This document shows, piece after piece, positions 62,367 to 64,000 of a stretch of DNA of 64,000 bases. Positions within the stretch are counted from its first letter, which is position 1. Each line of letters opens with the position of its first letter. The notes under the pieces were generated by a model. The model searched no databases and was not told the origin of the DNA. It saw only the letters and a list, made by a program, of their open reading frames with translations. Source of the DNA: Litorimonas sp947503715 (lineage in GTDB: Bacteria > Pseudomonadota > Alphaproteobacteria > Caulobacterales > Maricaulaceae). A program made the position numbers and the translations under genes. The stretch is from positions 2,170,001-2,234,000 of the forward strand of contig NZ_CP189850.1 of assembly GCF_050271975.1 (NCBI RefSeq), written 5' to 3'.

Positions 62367-62761
62367 CAGTTTCGTCTTCGTCTTGTATCTACTTCGGGGA
62401 AATCTGTTTCAGTCGCAGGATCATCGTCTTTATAGGCCTGCGCTTTATCTTTCAGCGCATTATAGCGGTCTTCGATATCCTTTTCCGAAAGAACCGGCTC
62501 TGGCTCCGCTTTGTCAGAGAGGTCGCGTAATCTCTGTAAGGCTATGGCGTCCTTATCCCATTGCGCGCCGGACCGAACATCTTGTGGCAGCACAGGCGCA
62601 TCAACCGGTCGTGGATAGGAGCGTTCTATATTCGCGGCGTCTTCGCTAAATTCAGGGGATTTGATAACATCGAGATTGGGCATTTTCACAGTCTGACAGG
62701 CGGAAATAGATAGTACCGCCGTAAGCAAGACGATTCGGGTAGATGTGAAAACCTGTTTCAT
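62366..62761 (-). CDS. Small hypothetical lipoprotein
   Basis: 131 residues from the ATG at 62761. A lipoprotein signal ends in LSISAC (about residue 21). The rest is a charged, largely helical, low-complexity chain (Arg/Asp/Glu/Pro-rich) ending in four arginines/asparagine. No family recognised. It is coupled to the downstream aminotransferase and ~50 nt after argC. Confidence 0.7.
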   Translation of the reverse strand: MKQVFTSTRIVLLTAVLSISACQTVKMPNLDVIKSPEFSEDAANIERSYPRPVDAPVLPQDVRSGAQWDKDAIALQRLRDLSDKAEPEPVLSEKDIEDRYNALKDKAQAYKDDDPATETDFPEVDTRRRRN

Positions 62762-62812
62762 GTGAGCCTTATGAGACAAACCTCTGCGAGGGTCACCCTA
62801 ATTATCGGACAT

Positions 62813-63850
62813 TTATGGGAAGACGCCAACACCCGTCAGGCCGATTGTCTCATCCCAACCTTGTACAAGATTATAATTCTGAATGGCCTGGCCGGATGAG
62901 CCTTTGGTGAGGTTATCAATCACGGAGACAATCACCGCAGAATGAGGTGTACGATCCGCAAAGACACCAATCTGGCAATAATTACTGCCGCGCACATGGC
63001 GGGTTTGCGGGACTTGGCCTTCCGGCAGAACCTGAACAAAAGCACTGTCCGCATAACGAACAAGATAGGTTTTCCGTAGGTCCGATATGTCAGTGCCATC
63101 TTTCAAATTCACATGACACGTCGCGATCATCCCGCGATTCATCGGAACAAGATGAGGTGTAAAGCGGACCTTGGCATCTTTGCCCGCAAATTGCGCAATC
63201 GCCTGATCCATTTCGGGGGCATGGCGGTGATTACCGATACCATAGGCCTGTGCGCCGTCCGTTGTCTCGGAATAGGCAAAAGCGAGTGTCGCCTTCCGCC
63301 CGGCTCCCGTCACGCCAGTTTTAGCATCAATGATAATATTGGCTGGGTCTATTAGACCTGCTTCAAGACCAGGTACGAGCGCCAATATAGAACAAGTCGG
63401 ATAGCAACCCGGACAGGCGACGAGTTTTGCGCCGCGCAGATCATCCTTCGCAAACTCGCTCAGCCCGTAGACCCGTTCGCCCAAAAGTTCAGTGAATTCA
63501 TGGGGTCGCCCGTAAGTGCTCTCGTAAAGCTTGGGATCAGCGAGACGAAAATCAGCAGAGAGATCAATGACCGTTTCAACGCGGTCGTAAATCTTCGCAA
63601 TCGTTTCCTGACTGGCACCATGCGGGAGGCAGGCAAAAACGACATCAATGTCATCCCAATTCACTTCGTCTGCTGTCATAAGATCCGGCAGGTCCTGCCC
63701 GATGAAATTGGGGAATACATCCGCATAATCCTCGCCTGCACGACTATACGCCGTCAGTGCAACAAGGTTGAGTTTGGGGTGACCGAGGATGAGTCGCACG
63801 GCTTCCGCGCCCGTATATCCGGACGCTCCGAGAACAGCTGCATTTTTCAT
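62813..63850 (-). CDS. argC: N-acetyl-gamma-glutamyl-phosphate reductase
   Basis: Third step of arginine synthesis. 345 residues: NAD(P)-binding AVLGASGYTGAEAVRLI, FACLPHGASQE, VIDLSADFRL, the catalytic Cys in VACPGCYPT near 148, and FTPHLVPMNRGM. It follows rpsI, a frequent alphaproteobacterial order, but two hairpin terminators stand between. Confidence 0.96.
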   Translation of the reverse strand: MKNAAVLGASGYTGAEAVRLILGHPKLNLVALTAYSRAGEDYADVFPNFIGQDLPDLMTADEVNWDDIDVVFACLPHGASQETIAKIYDRVETVIDLSADFRLADPKLYESTYGRPHEFTELLGERVYGLSEFAKDDLRGAKLVACPGCYPTCSILALVPGLEAGLIDPANIIIDAKTGVTGAGRKATLAFAYSETTDGAQAYGIGNHRHAPEMDQAIAQFAGKDAKVRFTPHLVPMNRGMIATCHVNLKDGTDISDLRKTYLVRYADSAFVQVLPEGQVPQTRHVRGSNYCQIGVFADRTPHSAVIVSVIDNLTKGSSGQAIQNYNLVQGWDETIGLTGVGVFP

Positions 63851-63865
63851 AACTCATACCCCAAC

Positions 63866-63897
63866 AAAAAAGGCGTCTCGGGAAACCCGAAACGCCT
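63866..63897 (-). terminator. Second terminator between rpsI and argC
   Basis: On the minus strand AGGCGTTTCGGG and CCCGAGACGCCT pair over 11 of 12 positions around TTT, followed by a T tract. It ends only ~16 nt before the argC ATG, so argC expression probably depends on read-through or the hairpin is an attenuator. Confidence 0.85.
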
Positions 63898-63913
63898 GAA
63901 TAGTAATTCCTGT

Positions 63914-63962
63914 AAAAAAGAGTCTAACGTTTCGAGAACTCGAAACGCAATAGCGACTCTTT
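63914..63962 (-). terminator. First terminator after rpsI
   Basis: On the minus strand an outer stem AAAGAGTC/GACTCTTT encloses an inner stem CGTTTCGAG/CTCGAAACG, followed by T6. The inner stem contains a 13-nt copy of the last rpsI codons. Confidence 0.85.
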
Positions 63963-63982
63963 CCTTGAATACTGTCCTGAGA

Positions 63983-64000
63983 TTAGCGTTTCGAGAACTG
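63983..64000 (-). CDS. rpsI: Ribosomal protein uS9 (partial, last 5 residues)
   Basis: The five codons at the right edge encode Gln-Phe-Ser-Lys-Arg then TAA, the near-universal C-terminus of ribosomal protein S9. The arginine tail contacts P-site tRNA. Placement upstream of argC supports the call. Confidence 0.75.
   Translation of the reverse strand, partial: QFSKR

Overview
The window looks like chromosomal DNA from an alphaproteobacterium, most likely a marine, stalked or budding lineage of the Hyphomonadaceae/Maricaulales type. This is inference from gene content and synteny, not a database match. Pointers are a DUF2849 protein between cysG and cysI, a mitochondrial-type complex I subunit (NDUFS4 family), the recG/sdhE/mfd cluster, the rlpA-dac-tmk-holB-tatD-MBL order, rpsI followed by argC, and glpX-recJ. 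Coding density is very high. Most junctions within operons overlap by 1-8 nt. No insertion sequence, prophage or CRISPR array is visible.

Layout. 1-6.4 kb is accessory: a permease running off the left edge, a glycosyltransferase overlapped by a double-domain sulfotransferase, and two paralogous secreted tail-collar-domain proteins, each closed by its own terminator. 6.4-8.8 kb is a kdsD-kdsB-histidine phosphatase operon for Kdo; kdsA lies separately at 51 kb. 8.8-14.3 kb is a minus-strand housekeeping cluster (rlpA, dac, tmk, holB, tatD, MBL hydrolase). tRNA-Ser and a 1.6-kb-residue RTX protein with seven PPC-like repeats follow. 19.8-26.7 kb is a compact histidine operon (yerC-hisG-hisD-hisCB-hisH-hisA-hisF-hisIE) that includes a HisC-HisB fusion. 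oxyR and katG are divergent at 26.7-29.9 kb. 29.9-30.66 kb holds no convincing protein gene but is rich in RNA-like secondary structure. 30.66-35.4 kb is the minus-strand sulfate assimilation operon (cysG, DUF2849, cysI, DUF934-CysH fusion, small membrane protein). It is divergent from an XRE-cupin regulator with two matched operator palindromes. 36-64 kb carries thrC with a coupled shikimate-kinase-like protein, hemH, an M2 peptidase, a degenerate PleD/PopA-like protein, mfd, sdhE, recG, DUF502, DUF3089, kdsA, cysK, a cystathionine beta-lyase, a CE15-like esterase, NDUFS4, a HerA-type ATPase, DUF192, recJ, glpX, an aminotransferase, argC and the last codons of rpsI. tRNA-Arg, tRNA-Pro and tRNA-Glu are interspersed.

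The genes fit together as amino-acid metabolism (His, Thr, Cys/Met, Arg), sulfate reduction to sulfide (cysG/cysI/cysH) feeding cysteine synthase, and envelope building (Kdo, PBP, RlpA). The most unusual points are the structured non-coding block at 30.0-30.5 kb, the HisC-HisB fusion in an enteric-like his gene order, the double operator between cysG and the XRE-cupin gene, the thrC/shikimate-kinase-like pair, and the fused DUF934-APS reductase.
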